Origin: Streptomyces wedmorensis
GTDB lineage: Bacteria > Actinomycetota > Actinomycetes > Streptomycetales > Streptomycetaceae
DNA length: 64,000 bases
Direction: 5' to 3'
NCBI RefSeq assembly: GCF_000716445.1
Contig: NZ_JNWK01000042.1
Span: forward strand, 36,589 to 100,588
Position 1 is the stretch's first letter; each line of letters begins with the position of its first letter. Below, one piece after another: positions 24,961-33,732 of this stretch. The notes under the pieces were generated by a model. The model did not search any database. It was not told the DNA's origin and saw only the letters and a list, made by a program, of their open reading frames with translations. Both the position numbers and the translations under genes were made by a program.

Positions 24961-26961
24961 CTACGGGGCGGGTGCGTACCCCGCCGGCCGGGTGGTGAAC
25001 GTGCCCCGGCCCTGGGTGCGGCCGCGGAGACGGGACGCGTAGCCGAACAGTTCGACCAGCGGGACCGTGGCCGTCACCACGGCCGTACCGGAGCGGGTCG
25101 TGGAGTCCGTGACCCGGCCACGGCGGGCCGCGAGGTCGCCGAGGACGGAGCCGACGGAGTCGGCGGGGACGGTCACCGTGACGTCGGCGACCGGCTCCAG
25201 GAGCGTCGTGACGCTCGCGCGGAGCGCCTCGCGCAGCGCGAAGCGGCCCGCCGTGCGGAACGCCATCTCCGAGGAGTCCTTCGGGTGGGTGGCGCCGTCC
25301 GTGAGCGTGACGCGGACGCCCGTGACGGGGTGGCCGCCGAGAGGGCCCTCGACGAGGGCGTCGCGGCAGCCGGCCTCGACCGCGCGGACGTACTCCTGCG
25401 GGACGCGGCCGCCCGTGACGGTGGACGTGAACACGAACTCCTCTCCCTCCTGCGCGGGTTCGACATCGATGACGACGTGGGCGAACTGGCCCGCGCCGCC
25501 GTCCTGTTTGACGTGGCGGTACAGCAGGCCGGAGACGCCCTTCGTCACCGTCTCGCGGTACGCGACCTGCGGGCGGCCGACCGTGACCTCAAGGCCCCGG
25601 TCGCGCCGGAGCTTCTCCACGGCGACCTCCAGATGGAGTTCGCCGAGACCGGACAGGACCGTCTGGCCCGTCTCCGGGTCGGACCGGACGACCAGCGACG
25701 GGTCCTCCTCCGTCATTCGGGCGAGGGCCGTCGCGAGGCGGCCCGTGTCCGTGCTGCGGCGGGCCTCTACGGCGACCGAGACGACGGGGTCGGCCGTCGA
25801 CGGGGGTTCGAGGACGACCGGCGCGTCCGGGGCGCACAGCGTCGCCCCGGCGCGGACCGTCTTCGGCCCGACGACGGCGACGATGTCACCGGCGCGCGCC
25901 TCGTCGACCTCGGTCGCCCGGTCGGCCTGGACGCGCAGGATGCGGGCGATCCGCTCCGTGCGTCCGGCGGTCGTGTCCAGCACGGTGTCCCCCTTTCCGA
26001 TCGTGCCCGCGTAGACGCGGACATAGGTCATGCGGCCGGTGGCGGTCGCGCTCACCTTGAACGCGAGCGCCGTGAACGGGGCCCCCGGGTCCGCCGGGAC
26101 CTCGCCGCGCACCGGCGGCATGTCCGACGGGGCCGGGAGGTACGCGACGACGGCGTCGAGCAGCGGCTCGATGCCCCGGTTGCGGTACGCCGAGCCGCAC
26201 AGGACGACGACGGCCTCGCCGGAGAGGGTGAGGTCCCGGAGCGCGCCCGTGAGGGTCTCCGCGGTGAGCGCGCCGCGCTCGCAGAACTCCTCCAGGGCAC
26301 CGGGATGCAGCTCCGCGACCGTCTCCTCCAGGCGTCGCCTGCGGTGCCGGGCCTCGTCCCGGAGGTCGTCCGGGACCGGCTCGTCGGTGTAGGTGTCGGC
26401 GCCGTCGGCCCACACGTACGCCCGCGTGCGGACCAGGTCCACGACGCCGGTGAAGCCGTCCTCGCGCCCGATGGGGAGCTGGACGGGGAGCGGGACGGCG
26501 CCGAGGCGGGTACGGATCGACTCGACGGCGGAGTCGAGCTCCGCGCCCGCGCGGTCCAGCTTGTTGACGAACGCGAGGCGCGGGACGCCGTGCCGGTCGG
26601 CCTGACGCCACACCGTCTCGCTCTGCGGCTCGACGCCCGCGACGGCGTCGAAGACCGCGACGGCGCCGTCGAGGACACGCAGGGAGCGCTCGACCTCGTC
26701 GGAGAAGTCGACGTGACCGGGCGTGTCGATCAGATTGATCCGGTGGCCCGCCCAGTCGCAGCTGACGGCCGCGGCGAAGATCGTGATGCCCCGGTCCCGC
26801 TCCTGCGGGTCGAAGTCGGTGACCGTCGTGCCGTCGTGGACCTCGCCGCGCTTGTGCGTCGCGCCGGTGAGGAACAGGATCCGCTCGGTGACGGTGGTCT
26901 TGCCGGCGTCGACGTGGGCCAGGATGCCGAGGTTACGGATGACGGGAGTGGTGGTACGCAC
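24961..26961 (-). CDS. Elongation factor G-like GTPase (EF-G paralog)
   Basis: This 666-residue translational GTPase shows G1 AHVDAGKT (residues 15-22), RDRGITI, G3 DTPGHVDF and G4 NKLD, followed by domains II-V. In domain IV the loop [20 protein letters not shown] resembles EF-G rather than the TetM tip, so it is better called an EF-G paralog than a tetracycline ribosomal-protection protein. It is about 35 residues shorter than the housekeeping EF-G, and no tuf or rps genes are near. The GTG start has GAAAGG nine bases upstream. A strong hairpin lies about 210 bp upstream and may regulate expression. Confidence 0.85.
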   Translation of the reverse strand: MRTTTPVIRNLGILAHVDAGKTTVTERILFLTGATHKRGEVHDGTTVTDFDPQERDRGITIFAAAVSCDWAGHRINLIDTPGHVDFSDEVERSLRVLDGAVAVFDAVAGVEPQSETVWRQADRHGVPRLAFVNKLDRAGAELDSAVESIRTRLGAVPLPVQLPIGREDGFTGVVDLVRTRAYVWADGADTYTDEPVPDDLRDEARHRRRRLEETVAELHPGALEEFCERGALTAETLTGALRDLTLSGEAVVVLCGSAYRNRGIEPLLDAVVAYLPAPSDMPPVRGEVPADPGAPFTALAFKVSATATGRMTYVRVYAGTIGKGDTVLDTTAGRTERIARILRVQADRATEVDEARAGDIVAVVGPKTVRAGATLCAPDAPVVLEPPSTADPVVSVAVEARRSTDTGRLATALARMTEEDPSLVVRSDPETGQTVLSGLGELHLEVAVEKLRRDRGLEVTVGRPQVAYRETVTKGVSGLLYRHVKQDGGAGQFAHVVIDVEPAQEGEEFVFTSTVTGGRVPQEYVRAVEAGCRDALVEGPLGGHPVTGVRVTLTDGATHPKDSSEMAFRTAGRFALREALRASVTTLLEPVADVTVTVPADSVGSVLGDLAARRGRVTDSTTRSGTAVVTATVPLVELFGYASRLRGRTQGRGTFTTRPAGYAPAP

Positions 26962-27170
26962 GGTGTCGTGCCTTTCGCTGCTGCGTGGAGACGGGGCAGC
27001 GCGATTCCCGGACGGATCCCCGAAGGATCGGGATCAGTACGTCACGGGTCGGCGATGGCGGGCGCGCAGCCGCCACCGGCCGGCACGAGAGGCGAGGATC
27101 ACGTCGAAGCGGCGCGTACGGGGAGCGGACAGGCGGCAACGCACGGTCGGCTCCCCTCGGTTGACGTGAC

Positions 27171-27200
27171 GGCACGGCCCACCGGTCGGTGCGCCGTGCC
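27171..27200. promoter_or_regulatory. Strong hairpin in the EF-G-like gene leader
   Basis: GGCACGGC (27171-27178) pairs with GCCGTGCC (27193-27200), and after one mismatch CACCG pairs with CGGTG inside. The near-continuous 13-bp hairpin is about 210 bp upstream of the GTG. It could be a leader attenuator or an operator. No U tract or leader peptide was recognised. Confidence 0.4.
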
Positions 27201-27247
27201 GCGAGTGTAGGGAGATCCGCCGTGCGGGCGACACCGAATTAAGGGGC

Positions 27248-27333
27248 GGCGCCCTCGGTCCGACCCGGCGGCGCCCTCGGTCCGAGCCGGCGGCCCCCCG
27301 GTCCGACCCGACGGCCCCCCGGTCCGACCCGAC
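27248..27333. repeat. Tandem repeat, four 21-22-bp units
   Basis: Units at 27248, 27270, 27292 and 27313 share the pattern GGCGCCCTCGGTCCGACCC or GGCCCCCCGGTCCGACCC. The first two are 22 bp and the last two are identical 21-bp copies. It sits just downstream of the VOC gene's stop. Confidence 0.8.
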
Positions 27334-27355
27334 GGCGCCGGTGCGTGCTCGGTGG

Positions 27356-27763
27356 CTAGACGGCCGGCTGGAGGAGGTCCCAGCGGTTGCCGTAGAGGTC
27401 CTCGAAGACGGCGACCGAGCCGTACGGCTCGTGGCGCGGCTCCTCCAGGAACTTCACACCGGCGGCCGTCATCCGGGCGTGGTCGCCGGCGAAGTCATCG
27501 GTGTGGAGGAAGAAGCCGACGCGGCCGCCGGTCTGGTTGCCGACCGAGGCCGACTCGGCGTCGTTCTTGGCGCGGGCCAGGAGCAGGCCCGCGTTGCCGA
27601 GGCCGCCGACGCCGGCCGCGCCGCGCGGGCGGACGACGACCCAGCGGCTTCCGTCGCCCCGGTCGGTGTCCTCGACCAGGTCGAAGCCGAGGGCGTCGGT
27701 GTAGAAGGCGAGGGCCTCGTCGTAGTCACGGACGACCAGGGTCACAAGTGCGATGGACGGCAT
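27356..27763 (-). CDS. VOC family protein (glyoxalase/bleomycin-resistance fold)
   Basis: This 135-residue single-domain VOC protein begins MPSIALVTLVVRDYDEALAF, and ends VAVFEDLYGNRWDLLQP, the metal-binding EDxxGN pattern of the fold. VOC members include lyases, dioxygenases and antibiotic-binding proteins; nothing here defines the substrate. The ATG at 27763 has only a short GGGG upstream. Confidence 0.85.
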   Translation of the reverse strand: MPSIALVTLVVRDYDEALAFYTDALGFDLVEDTDRGDGSRWVVVRPRGAAGVGGLGNAGLLLARAKNDAESASVGNQTGGRVGFFLHTDDFAGDHARMTAAGVKFLEEPRHEPYGSVAVFEDLYGNRWDLLQPAV

Positions 27764-27982
27764 TACCCCAACGTAATACGCGGAACCGGTGGGAACTATC
27801 CGCGTCGACCCGCGTCGCCCCCGGTCCGACCCTCGGCGTATCGAGGGTCGGATGGAGGGTCGGGGGAGGGGCGGAGGAGAGGGTCGGGAGGCGTTCGCCG
27901 CACGCACCGCAGGGCGCCCCGCGTCTCGCGGGGCCGGGCCGGGCGCTGCCGCCGGCGGGCGCGCGGTGCGACAATGCCCCGC

Positions 27983-28609
27983 ATGGACGCACAGGGGTTC
28001 GACCGGCTCGTGGCCCGCGCGCGGGCCCTCGCCGAGCCCGGCGGTCGTCGTGTCCTCGGTCTGGCCGGTGCGCCCGGTGCCGGGAAGTCCACGCTCGCCG
28101 GGCGGCTCGTCGCCCGTCTCGACGGGCTCGCGGCGCTCGTCCCGATGGACGGGTTCCACCTGGCCCAGGCCGAGCTGGAACGCCTCGGCAGGGCCGGCCG
28201 GAAGGGCGCCCCGGACACCTTCGACGCCGCCGGGTACACCGCGCTCCTCGCCCGCCTCCGTGCGCCCGTGCCCGGCACCACCGTGTACGCCCCGGCCTTC
28301 GACCGCGCCCTGGAGGAGCCGGTCGCCGGGTCGATCGCGGTGCCGCCCGACGTGCCGCTGGTCGTCACCGAGGGCAACTACCTCCTGCACGACGAGGGCC
28401 CCTGGGCCGCCGTCCTGCCCCTCCTCGACGAGGCCTGGTACCTCGACCTGGACGCCCGTCGCCGCATCCCCCGGCTCGTCGAGCGCCACGTCCGCTTCGG
28501 CAAGGACCGGGACCTGGCCGAGCGCTGGGTCCGCGAGTCCGACGAGGCCAACGCCCGGCTGGTGGCGCGCGGCCGGGACCGGGCCCACCTGGTCGTGAGG
28601 ATGGGTTAG
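27983..28609 (+). CDS. Nucleoside/sugar kinase of the uridine-kinase/PRK type
   Basis: This 208-residue P-loop kinase has Walker A AGAPGAGKST, the motif LVPMDGFHLAQ, YAPAFDRALEEPVAG in the mid region, TEGNYLLHDEGPW, and an LDARRRIPRLVERHV lid. These are features of the PRK/uridine-kinase-like (YggC/fructose kinase) branch, which phosphorylates small sugars or nucleosides. The ATG at 27983 is preferred to that at 27974: there is no ribosome site, but a weak -10 (GACAAT) at 27970-27975 with seven bases to 27983 suggests a leaderless start. Confidence 0.82.
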   Translation: MDAQGFDRLVARARALAEPGGRRVLGLAGAPGAGKSTLAGRLVARLDGLAALVPMDGFHLAQAELERLGRAGRKGAPDTFDAAGYTALLARLRAPVPGTTVYAPAFDRALEEPVAGSIAVPPDVPLVVTEGNYLLHDEGPWAAVLPLLDEAWYLDLDARRRIPRLVERHVRFGKDRDLAERWVRESDEANARLVARGRDRAHLVVRMG

Positions 28610-28631
28610 CACGGTAGTACGATCCCGGCCC

Positions 28632-29156
28632 ATGATCGACAGCCAGGACACGAGCGACAGCCAGGACGTCATCGAGCTGGTCTACCGGCCGACACGGGCC
28701 GACATCCTCACGGGTGTCCTGGCGCGTGAGCGCCTCCGCCGGCTCCACCTCCTCCGGTGGGGCGGCACGACGCTCTTCGGGACGGCCGCCGCCCTCCTGG
28801 CCGTGGCCGCGTTGCGGACCTCCGCGGTGCCGGCCGTCCTCGCCGCCTTCTGCGCCGTCCTGATCTGGTCGACGCCCCGCCTCCAGGCGCGCCACGCGCT
28901 GCGCACGGTCGCCTGGCAGGGCGAGTACCACTCCTCCGTGAGCGGGGCGGGGCTGACGGCGGAGACCGCGCACGTGTCGCTCCGCCAGCGCTGGTCGGTC
29001 TTCCGCGGCTACCGCGAGACCCGCGACCACTTCGTGCTCTTCAGCCGCGACCCGAACGTCCTCCTCGTGGAGGTGCTGCCCCTGCGCGGGCTGCGCTCCC
29101 CGGAGGAGGCGGAGCGGCTGCGGGCACTCCTCGACCGGCGGCTGCCCCGCCTCTGA
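28632..29156 (+). CDS. YcxB-like membrane protein
   Basis: This 174-residue protein has a soluble N-terminus, two adjacent membrane segments (about residues 42-75) and a cytoplasmic YcxB-like domain (ETAHVSLRQRWSVFRGYRET, FVLFSRDPNVLLVEVLPLRGL). The function of the YcxB domain is unknown. It follows the kinase gene by 22 bp on the same strand. Confidence 0.78.
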   Translation: MIDSQDTSDSQDVIELVYRPTRADILTGVLARERLRRLHLLRWGGTTLFGTAAALLAVAALRTSAVPAVLAAFCAVLIWSTPRLQARHALRTVAWQGEYHSSVSGAGLTAETAHVSLRQRWSVFRGYRETRDHFVLFSRDPNVLLVEVLPLRGLRSPEEAERLRALLDRRLPRL

Positions 29157-29188
29157 CCGCGGCGGACGCCCCGGGGTGCCCGGATCGG

Positions 29189-29938
29189 TCAGACGGCGCT
29201 CGCGACGCCCGCGTGCTCCGTCGCCGCGACGGCCAGGGCCCGGATCAGCGGGTGCGGGCGGGTGCCGTCGCCCGCGAGCTCCGGCTGGAAGAGGGTGGCC
29301 AGGAAGAAGGGGTGCGAGGGGAGTTCGGCGATGCGGACGCCGCCCTCCTCGTCGACGCCCGTGAACCGCAGGCCGTGGGCGCGCAGGGTGTCGAGGTGGC
29401 GGCTGTCGGGGCCGTAGTCGCAGTGGTAGCGCTCGGTGGTGCGCTCCGCGCCGAGGGCCCGCTCGGCGAGCGAGCCCGGCGTGACGCGCACGGGACCCTC
29501 GTGGCCGACCAGGGAGCAGGAGAGCGGGGCGATGAGGAGGTCGCCGCGGTCCGCCGCCGGGTCGTTCTCGGCGTGCGCCGCGCGCTCCAGGCCGCAGACG
29601 TTCCGGGCGTACTCCAGGAGCGCGTGCTGGAAGCCGCCGCACGTGCCGAGGAACGGGACGCGGTCCTCGCGGGCGGCGCGGATCGCGGCGAGCGCCCCCG
29701 CCTCGCTGGCGTACGGGCTCCCCGGCAGCACCCACACCGCGTCGAAGCCCTTCACCGCGCCCGGGGCCTCCGCGTCCCCCGTCGGGATCCAGTAGGCGTC
29801 GAGGGCGAGGCCGTCCCGCTCGGCCAGGGCGTCGAGGAGGACGGGGATACGGACGTGCGACCTGACGTGCGGGGAACGGTCGCCGACCAGGGCGATCCGG
29901 GGGGTACGGGCAGGGCGGAGGGAGGGGTTCGTCGTCAT
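29189..29938 (-). CDS. Glutamine amidotransferase, CTP synthase C-terminal region-related
   Basis: This 249-residue class I amidotransferase fold has the nucleophile motif FLGTCGGFQHAL, VLPGSPYASEAG before it, and FQPEL near the end where a catalytic His/Glu pair would sit. It resembles the CTP synthase C-terminal domain but has no synthetase half. Note FQPEL lacks the usual His in HPE, so hydrolysis of glutamine is uncertain. It is divergent from the TPR gene. Confidence 0.8.
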   Translation of the reverse strand: MTTNPSLRPARTPRIALVGDRSPHVRSHVRIPVLLDALAERDGLALDAYWIPTGDAEAPGAVKGFDAVWVLPGSPYASEAGALAAIRAAREDRVPFLGTCGGFQHALLEYARNVCGLERAAHAENDPAADRGDLLIAPLSCSLVGHEGPVRVTPGSLAERALGAERTTERYHCDYGPDSRHLDTLRAHGLRFTGVDEEGGVRIAELPSHPFFLATLFQPELAGDGTRPHPLIRALAVAATEHAGVASAV

Positions 29939-30021
29939 GCGTCCATGCTGGGCGGCGCCCGTGGTTCACGTCCAACGATGATTCCTGCACCGGGCATCAC
30001 GAATGCTTATGCCCGGCTGGA

Positions 30022-30027
30022 TAGGCT
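30022..30027 (+). promoter_or_regulatory. -10 element of a leaderless promoter for the TPR gene
   Basis: TAGGCT ends six bases before the ATG at 30034, matching the TANNNT -10 spacing for a transcript starting at the ATG itself. No ribosome site is present. Confidence 0.5.
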
Positions 30028-30033
30028 GGCCGC

Positions 30034-30558
30034 ATGACGAACGATCAGGACTGGGAGCGCCGCGTCGACGCGCTCTGGCAGCGGCTCGACGACCACGAGC
30101 CCGCCGGGTTCCGGGCCCGGGTCGCCGAGCTCGCCGCCGAGCGCCCCGAGGACGACGCGGCCGCGCTCTTCGAGCTGGGCGCCGCCCACGACTCCACCGG
30201 TCTGCCCGAGGAGGCCGTCGTGCTCTACCGGCGCGCCCTCGACGGAGGCCTCACCGGACTGCGCCGGCGCCGGGCCGTCATCCAGCTCGCCAGCAGCCTG
30301 CGCAACCTCGGACGGCCCGACCGCAGCGTCGAACTGCTCACCGCCGAGCGGGCGATCCCCGCCGACCGGCTCGACGCCGAAGAAACCGCCCTCGCCGGAG
30401 CCGTCGACGCGTTCCTCGCGCTCGCCCTCGCCGACACAGGACGCGACCGCGAGGCCGCCTCCCTCGCCCTCGGCGCCCTGGCCCCGCTGCTGCCCCGCTA
30501 CAACCGCTCCCTCGCCCACTACGCCCGCGCTCTGCTCACCGCCCCCGACGGGTCCTGA
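30034..30558 (+). CDS. TPR repeat protein
   Basis: This 174-residue cytosolic protein has about three tetratricopeptide repeats (AALFELGAAHDSTGLPEEAV, AVIQLASSLRNLGRPDRSVE, AFLALALADTGRDREAASLAL). TPR proteins scaffold protein contacts; a partner is not evident. The LysR gene begins 12 bp downstream, so the two probably share a transcript. Confidence 0.85.
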   Translation: MTNDQDWERRVDALWQRLDDHEPAGFRARVAELAAERPEDDAAALFELGAAHDSTGLPEEAVVLYRRALDGGLTGLRRRRAVIQLASSLRNLGRPDRSVELLTAERAIPADRLDAEETALAGAVDAFLALALADTGRDREAASLALGALAPLLPRYNRSLAHYARALLTAPDGS

Positions 30559-30570
30559 GCCGCACGCGAC

Positions 30571-31452
30571 ATGGACCCGCACCTGCTCCGCACGTACGTC
30601 GCCGTCGCCCGGCTCGCCTCCTTCTCCGACGCGGCCCGTGAGCTCGGCTACACCCAGTCCGCCGTCTCCCAGCACGTCGCCGCCCTGGAGGCCGACCTCG
30701 GGCTGCCGCTGCTCACCCGGCGGCCCGTCGCGCCCACCCCGGCGGGCGAGCGGCTCCTCGAACACGCCGGGGCGCTGCTGCTCCGCCTCGACGCGGCCCG
30801 CGCCGACCTCGACCGGTTCGCGGCCGCGCCCCGCGCGACGCTGAACGTCGCCGCCTCCCCGCTCGCCCTGCACCCCCGTACCCTCGCCGCGCTCCCCGCC
30901 ACCGGCGTCACCCTGCGCGCACTGCCCCGCGACCGGGTGCCCGCCGCCGTCGCCACGGGCGACGCCGACGCCGGGCTCGTCGACGGCATCGCCGCTCCCA
31001 GCGACCCGCTGCGGCTGCCCGACATCGCTCCGCTCGCCGCGACCCGCGTCGCCGAGGAACCGCTCGCGGTCGTCCTGCCCGCGACCCACCCGCTCGCCGG
31101 GCGCACCGGAGTCCGCCTCGACGACCTCGTGGACGCCCGCTGGCTCGACGCGCCCGCCGCCGGAGTCCCCCTCGGCGAGCTGAGGGCCGTCCACGGCGGC
31201 CCCGCGGGCCGGGGCTTCCGCACCGCCCTGCGGTACGAGGGCACCGACACCCGCACCCTCGCCGCGCTGGCCGCCGACGGCCACGGTCTCGCGCTGCTGC
31301 CCCTCCCGGCGGCCGGCGGGGTCCCCGGCGCCGCCGCCGTCCCGCTCGTCGCGCCCCGGCTCGTGCACCGCACCGAACTCCTGCTCGCGGCCGGCGCCCG
31401 GCGCGAAGCGGCCGGACCCGTGGCCGAGTTCAGCCGACGGCTCAGGAGCTGA
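30571..31452 (+). CDS. LysR family transcriptional regulator
   Basis: This 293-residue regulator has an N-terminal winged HTH (LLRTYVAVARLASFSDAAR, TQSAVSQHVAALEADLG) and a C-terminal substrate-binding-like effector domain of normal length. It follows the TPR gene by 12 bp. Target genes and effector are unknown; LysR proteins often act on adjacent divergent genes, and the amidotransferase gene at 29189 is the nearest one upstream. Confidence 0.88.
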   Translation: MDPHLLRTYVAVARLASFSDAARELGYTQSAVSQHVAALEADLGLPLLTRRPVAPTPAGERLLEHAGALLLRLDAARADLDRFAAAPRATLNVAASPLALHPRTLAALPATGVTLRALPRDRVPAAVATGDADAGLVDGIAAPSDPLRLPDIAPLAATRVAEEPLAVVLPATHPLAGRTGVRLDDLVDARWLDAPAAGVPLGELRAVHGGPAGRGFRTALRYEGTDTRTLAALAADGHGLALLPLPAAGGVPGAAAVPLVAPRLVHRTELLLAAGARREAAGPVAEFSRRLRS

Positions 31453-31501
31453 CACCCGCAGTCGCTACCCTGTGCGCAACGGCGACGGAAGGCGGGCGGG
31501 C

Positions 31502-32461
31502 GTGGGTTGGCTGCGACGAGGACCCAGGCGGGACGGCGACGACGCACCGAGGGACCCCGAGTTCGCGTACTTCTCCCAGCGCGAGGCCGCGGTCTTCCGC
31601 GGCCGGGTCCGTGAGACCTTCGCCGAGCTCGGCCTGGAGGTCACGGTCTACGCCGACCACGTCGTCGACGACAAGGGCCGGCGGTTCGGTCTTGGAAACC
31701 TCGCCGCCGTCTGCCACCAGGACCGCCGCGGCCCGCGCGTCTGGCCCGGGACGATCCACCGGCACATCGGCCTCGTCGTCCGCGCCATGGACGGCCCCTC
31801 CGCCCTCGACACCCTGCCGCCCGAGCAGATCCGCGCCCAGCTCTACCCGCGGGTCGTCAGCGGCGACGGCATCGACGCGGGCGCCTTCGGCTATGCCAGG
31901 ACCGTCGCCCCCGGGCTCTACGAGATCCTCGCCCTCGACCTCCCGGAGAGCGTCATGATGCTCACCGACGAGGCGCTCGAACGGCTCGGCGACCACGCCC
32001 AGCTCCGCGACCGGGCCCTGCGGAACCTGCGCGGGCTTCCCGTGGAGGAGCACGAGACCGTCCGCGACGCCGACGGCATGTGCTTCGAGATCATCCTCGG
32101 CGACTCCTTCTACACCGCGAGCCGCGTCCTCGACCTCGACGGGGTGGTCCGGCGCGTCACCGGCCTGCCGCTCGGCGAGCACGGCGCCCTAGTCGCCCTG
32201 CCGTTCCGGCACCAGCTCGCCTTCCACCCCATCCGCGACACCTCGATCATCCCGGCCCTCGGCGCGATGGCCTCCTTCGCCGCCGCCGGGTACGAGGACG
32301 TGCCCGGCGCCATCAGCCCGTACGTCTTCTGGTGGCGCGACGGCACGCTCACCCAGCTCAGCGAGCACGACGCGGAGCAGGGAGACCTGCGGATCGTCGT
32401 CGGCGACGACTTCCACGAACTCCTGGAGCGGCTCATCGCGCAGGGCCCTGACCGCCGCTGA
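31502..32461 (+). CDS. Hypothetical protein, DUF1444-like features
   Basis: The 319-residue product is not clearly recognisable. It has no signal or membrane segment, is mixed alpha/beta, and includes DLPESVMMLTDEALERLGDH and an acidic C-terminus. It weakly resembles DUF1444-type proteins. The GTG at 31502 is preferred; GGAAGG is about ten bases upstream, and a TACCCT -10 is at 31466-31471. Confidence 0.6.
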   Translation: MGWLRRGPRRDGDDAPRDPEFAYFSQREAAVFRGRVRETFAELGLEVTVYADHVVDDKGRRFGLGNLAAVCHQDRRGPRVWPGTIHRHIGLVVRAMDGPSALDTLPPEQIRAQLYPRVVSGDGIDAGAFGYARTVAPGLYEILALDLPESVMMLTDEALERLGDHAQLRDRALRNLRGLPVEEHETVRDADGMCFEIILGDSFYTASRVLDLDGVVRRVTGLPLGEHGALVALPFRHQLAFHPIRDTSIIPALGAMASFAAAGYEDVPGAISPYVFWWRDGTLTQLSEHDAEQGDLRIVVGDDFHELLERLIAQGPDRR

Positions 32462-32545
32462 TCCGGTCGCGGCCCCCGCCGCCTCCCGGCAGGATGCTGT
32501 ACGAAGCATCGGACGACGACGTCCAGGAAGCCGAGGAGAAGCCTC

Positions 32546-33688
32546 ATGCCGAGCAGCCACGCCACCGACGAGGTCGTGCCCTTCACCGCGGACGACTACC
32601 GGGCCCGGATGGCCCGGGCCGCCGAGTCCGCCGCCGACGCCGGACTCGCGGGCGTGCTCGTCGCCCCCGGACCCGACCTGGTCTACCTCACCGGCTACCA
32701 GCCCACCGCCATCACCGAGCGGCTCACCGTCCTCGTCCTCGCCGCCGGACGGGACCCGGTCCTCGTCGTCCCCACCCTGGAGGCGCCCGACGCGGAGAAG
32801 GCCATCGGGGCCGCCGCGCTCACCCTGCGCGACTGGACCGACGGCAAGGACCCCTACGCCGTCACCGCCCCGCTCCTCGACGCCGACGGCCGCTTCGGCG
32901 TCAGCGACAACGCCTGGGCCATGCACCTCCTCGGCCTCCAGCAGGCCCTGCCCGGCACCGCGTACGTCTCCCTCACCGAGGCGCTGCCGATGCTCCGCGG
33001 CGTCAAGGACGCCCACGAGCTGGCCCGGATCGCCGCCGCCGGAGCCGCCGCCGACCAGGCGTACGGCGAGATCCTCAAGGTCCGCTTCGCCGGCCGCCGG
33101 GAGACCGACGTCGCCGCCGACCTCGCCCGGCTGCTCATGGAGTTCGGCCACTCCCAGGTCGACTTCACCGTCGTCGGCTCCGGCCCCAACGGCGCCAACC
33201 CGCACCACGAGGCCGGCGACCGGGTCATCGAGCGCGGCGACATGGTCGTCCTCGACTTCGGCGGCCTCAAGCACGGCTACGGCTCCGACACCACCCGTAC
33301 CGTCCACGTCGGCGAACCCACCGACGAGGAGCGGCGCGTCCACGACCTCGTCCGCGAGGCCCAGCAGGCCGGCTTCGAGGCGGTCCGCCCCGGCGTCGCC
33401 TGCCAGGACGTCGACCGCGCCGCCCGCAAGGTCATCACGGACGCCGGCTACGGCGAGTACTTCATCCACCGCACCGGCCACGGCATCGGCGTCACCACCC
33501 ACGAGCCCCCGTACATGATCGAGGGTGAGGAACTCCCCATCGTCCCCGGCATGTGTTTCTCCGTCGAACCCGGCGTCTACCTCCCGGGCCGCTTCGGCGT
33601 CCGCATCGAGGACATCGTCACGGCCACGGAGGACGGCGCCGGCCGCCGCTTCAACAACACCCCCCACGAGATGGCGATCGTCGAGTAG
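32546..33688 (+). CDS. M24 family metallopeptidase (Xaa-Pro aminopeptidase-like)
   Basis: This 380-residue protein has a creatinase/prolidase N-domain and an M24 pita-bread C-domain. The dimetal ligands are visible: Asp in VVLDFGGLKHGYGSDTTRT (both Asp), His in HRTGHGIGVTTHEPPYM, Glu in SVEPGVYLPGRFG and the last Glu in RIEDIVTATEDG. This supports cleavage of a Xaa-Pro bond in the cytosol. GAGGAGAA precedes the ATG. It ends before treZ, with a weak GC-rich inverted repeat in the convergent gap. Confidence 0.9.
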   Translation: MPSSHATDEVVPFTADDYRARMARAAESAADAGLAGVLVAPGPDLVYLTGYQPTAITERLTVLVLAAGRDPVLVVPTLEAPDAEKAIGAAALTLRDWTDGKDPYAVTAPLLDADGRFGVSDNAWAMHLLGLQQALPGTAYVSLTEALPMLRGVKDAHELARIAAAGAAADQAYGEILKVRFAGRRETDVAADLARLLMEFGHSQVDFTVVGSGPNGANPHHEAGDRVIERGDMVVLDFGGLKHGYGSDTTRTVHVGEPTDEERRVHDLVREAQQAGFEAVRPGVACQDVDRAARKVITDAGYGEYFIHRTGHGIGVTTHEPPYMIEGEELPIVPGMCFSVEPGVYLPGRFGVRIEDIVTATEDGAGRRFNNTPHEMAIVE

Positions 33689-33732
33689 CGCCGGGCACCG
33701 CCGGTCGGGCCGGGCCCGCGGCGTCCGGCCGG

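Larger units (their letters stand above)
26962..27355. other. 394-bp non-coding leader and repeat region
   Basis: No convincing gene lies in this gap between the EF-G-like gene and the VOC gene, both on the minus strand. It holds the 5' leader of the EF-G-like gene (to at least the hairpin at 27171) and a tandem repeat at 27248-27333. Short open frames through it have no ribosome site. Confidence 0.6.

Noticed and set aside
24961-26961. Tetracycline ribosomal-protection protein (TetM/OtrA)
   Set aside because: Domain IV has the EF-G-like DSSEMAF sequence, not the TetM tip; it is called an EF-G paralog.
27248-27333. CRISPR array or promoter-type repeat array
   Set aside because: Units are head-to-tail with no spacers; there is no evidence for function.
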